Source: Candidatus Nitrospira nitrosa
Lineage (GTDB): Bacteria > Nitrospirota > Nitrospiria > Nitrospirales > Nitrospiraceae
DNA length: 64,000 nucleotides
NCBI RefSeq assembly: GCF_001458735.1
Contig: NZ_CZQA01000008.1
Coordinates: forward strand, 663,366-727,365
Direction of reading: 5' to 3'
This document shows positions 63,901 to 64,000 of the stretch, in pieces; positions within the stretch are counted from its first letter, which is position 1, and each line of letters starts with the position of its first letter. The position numbers and the translations under genes are program-made. The notes below the pieces were generated by a model. That model was given only the letters and a program-made list of their open reading frames with translations, did no database searches and was not told the origin of the DNA.

Positions 63901-64000
63901 CACCATGGCGAGGGAAGACGTCGTCGGAGACCTCGCCCCGTTTGTAGGATACGGAGGGCATGATCGGCTGTGCCCTCTTGACCGGAGCCTTCCTGCTGTT

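Larger units (their letters stand above)
62524..64000 (+). mobile_element. IS110-family insertion sequence (right end beyond window)
   Basis: It comprises the transposase gene and at least 460 bp of non-coding DNA downstream. IS110 elements lack long terminal inverted repeats, so neither end can be fixed by eye. The left end lies somewhere in 62302-62523 and the right end is probably past the window edge. Confidence 0.6.

Overview
The window looks like chromosomal DNA of a Nitrospira-type nitrite oxidiser (phylum Nitrospirota). The main reason is a single-strand run of eight genes that supplies most of the reductive TCA cycle: both ATP-citrate lyase subunits, aconitase, a monomeric NADP isocitrate dehydrogenase, a fumarate reductase/succinate dehydrogenase flavoprotein and Fe-S pair, and both succinyl-CoA synthetase subunits. 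Dense coding, translational overlaps, GTG/TTG starts and many small envelope lipoproteins fit this assignment. It is an inference from gene content; no marker gene or rRNA is present.

Layout. 1-8.8 kb holds housekeeping and orphan genes: a YkgJ/DUF2156 fusion cut by the window edge, an ATP-grasp-like protein, a glutaredoxin-like protein, a lysine 2,3-aminomutase homologue, a dCTP deaminase, two glycosyltransferase-like proteins of the TIGR04283/TIGR04282 pair, an unusual SDR and a zinc-ribbon protein. 8.8-26.8 kb is a natural-product locus. A 2136-residue single-module type I polyketide synthase is translationally coupled to an alpha-oxoamine synthase, followed by an MMPL/RND exporter, a LolA-like periplasmic protein, an outer-membrane beta-barrel and a carotenoid-desaturase-like flavoprotein, with a flavin monooxygenase transcribed divergently. 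The locus is bracketed by an intact alpha/beta-hydrolase gene on one side and a truncated copy of that gene's 3' end on the other, in the same orientation.

26.9-36.7 kb is a patchwork of envelope genes: small lipoproteins, DUF4105, DUF3015, PEGA, TRL-like and DUF3332 proteins, an M48 protease, a YfcE-like phosphodiesterase, an AIM24-like protein and a Tat-exported amidohydrolase. Several strong hairpin terminators separate them. 36.9-43.8 kb has a 1363-residue TPR/low-complexity/transmembrane protein divergent from a short GspD-like secretin and a PilZ protein. 43.9-46.7 kb carries three tandem paralogous beta-barrel genes whose leaders are duplicated too. About 1 kb of intergenic DNA with two copies of a palindromic repeat follows.

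47.8-60.1 kb is the reductive TCA operon, read aclB-aclA-acn-icd-frdB-frdA-sucC-sucD on the minus strand. It covers citrate cleavage back to succinyl-CoA, apart from fumarase, malate dehydrogenase and the ferredoxin-dependent oxidoreductases, which must lie elsewhere. 60.2-62.3 kb has mutM, a dual-specificity phosphatase and two small genes that look leaderless. The window ends in an IS110-family element with a structured non-coding segment downstream of its transposase.

The most unusual part is the PKS/alpha-oxoamine-synthase/MMPL locus. Its gene set suggests a polyketide-derived alpha-aminoketone or sphingoid-like lipid that is delivered to the outer membrane.
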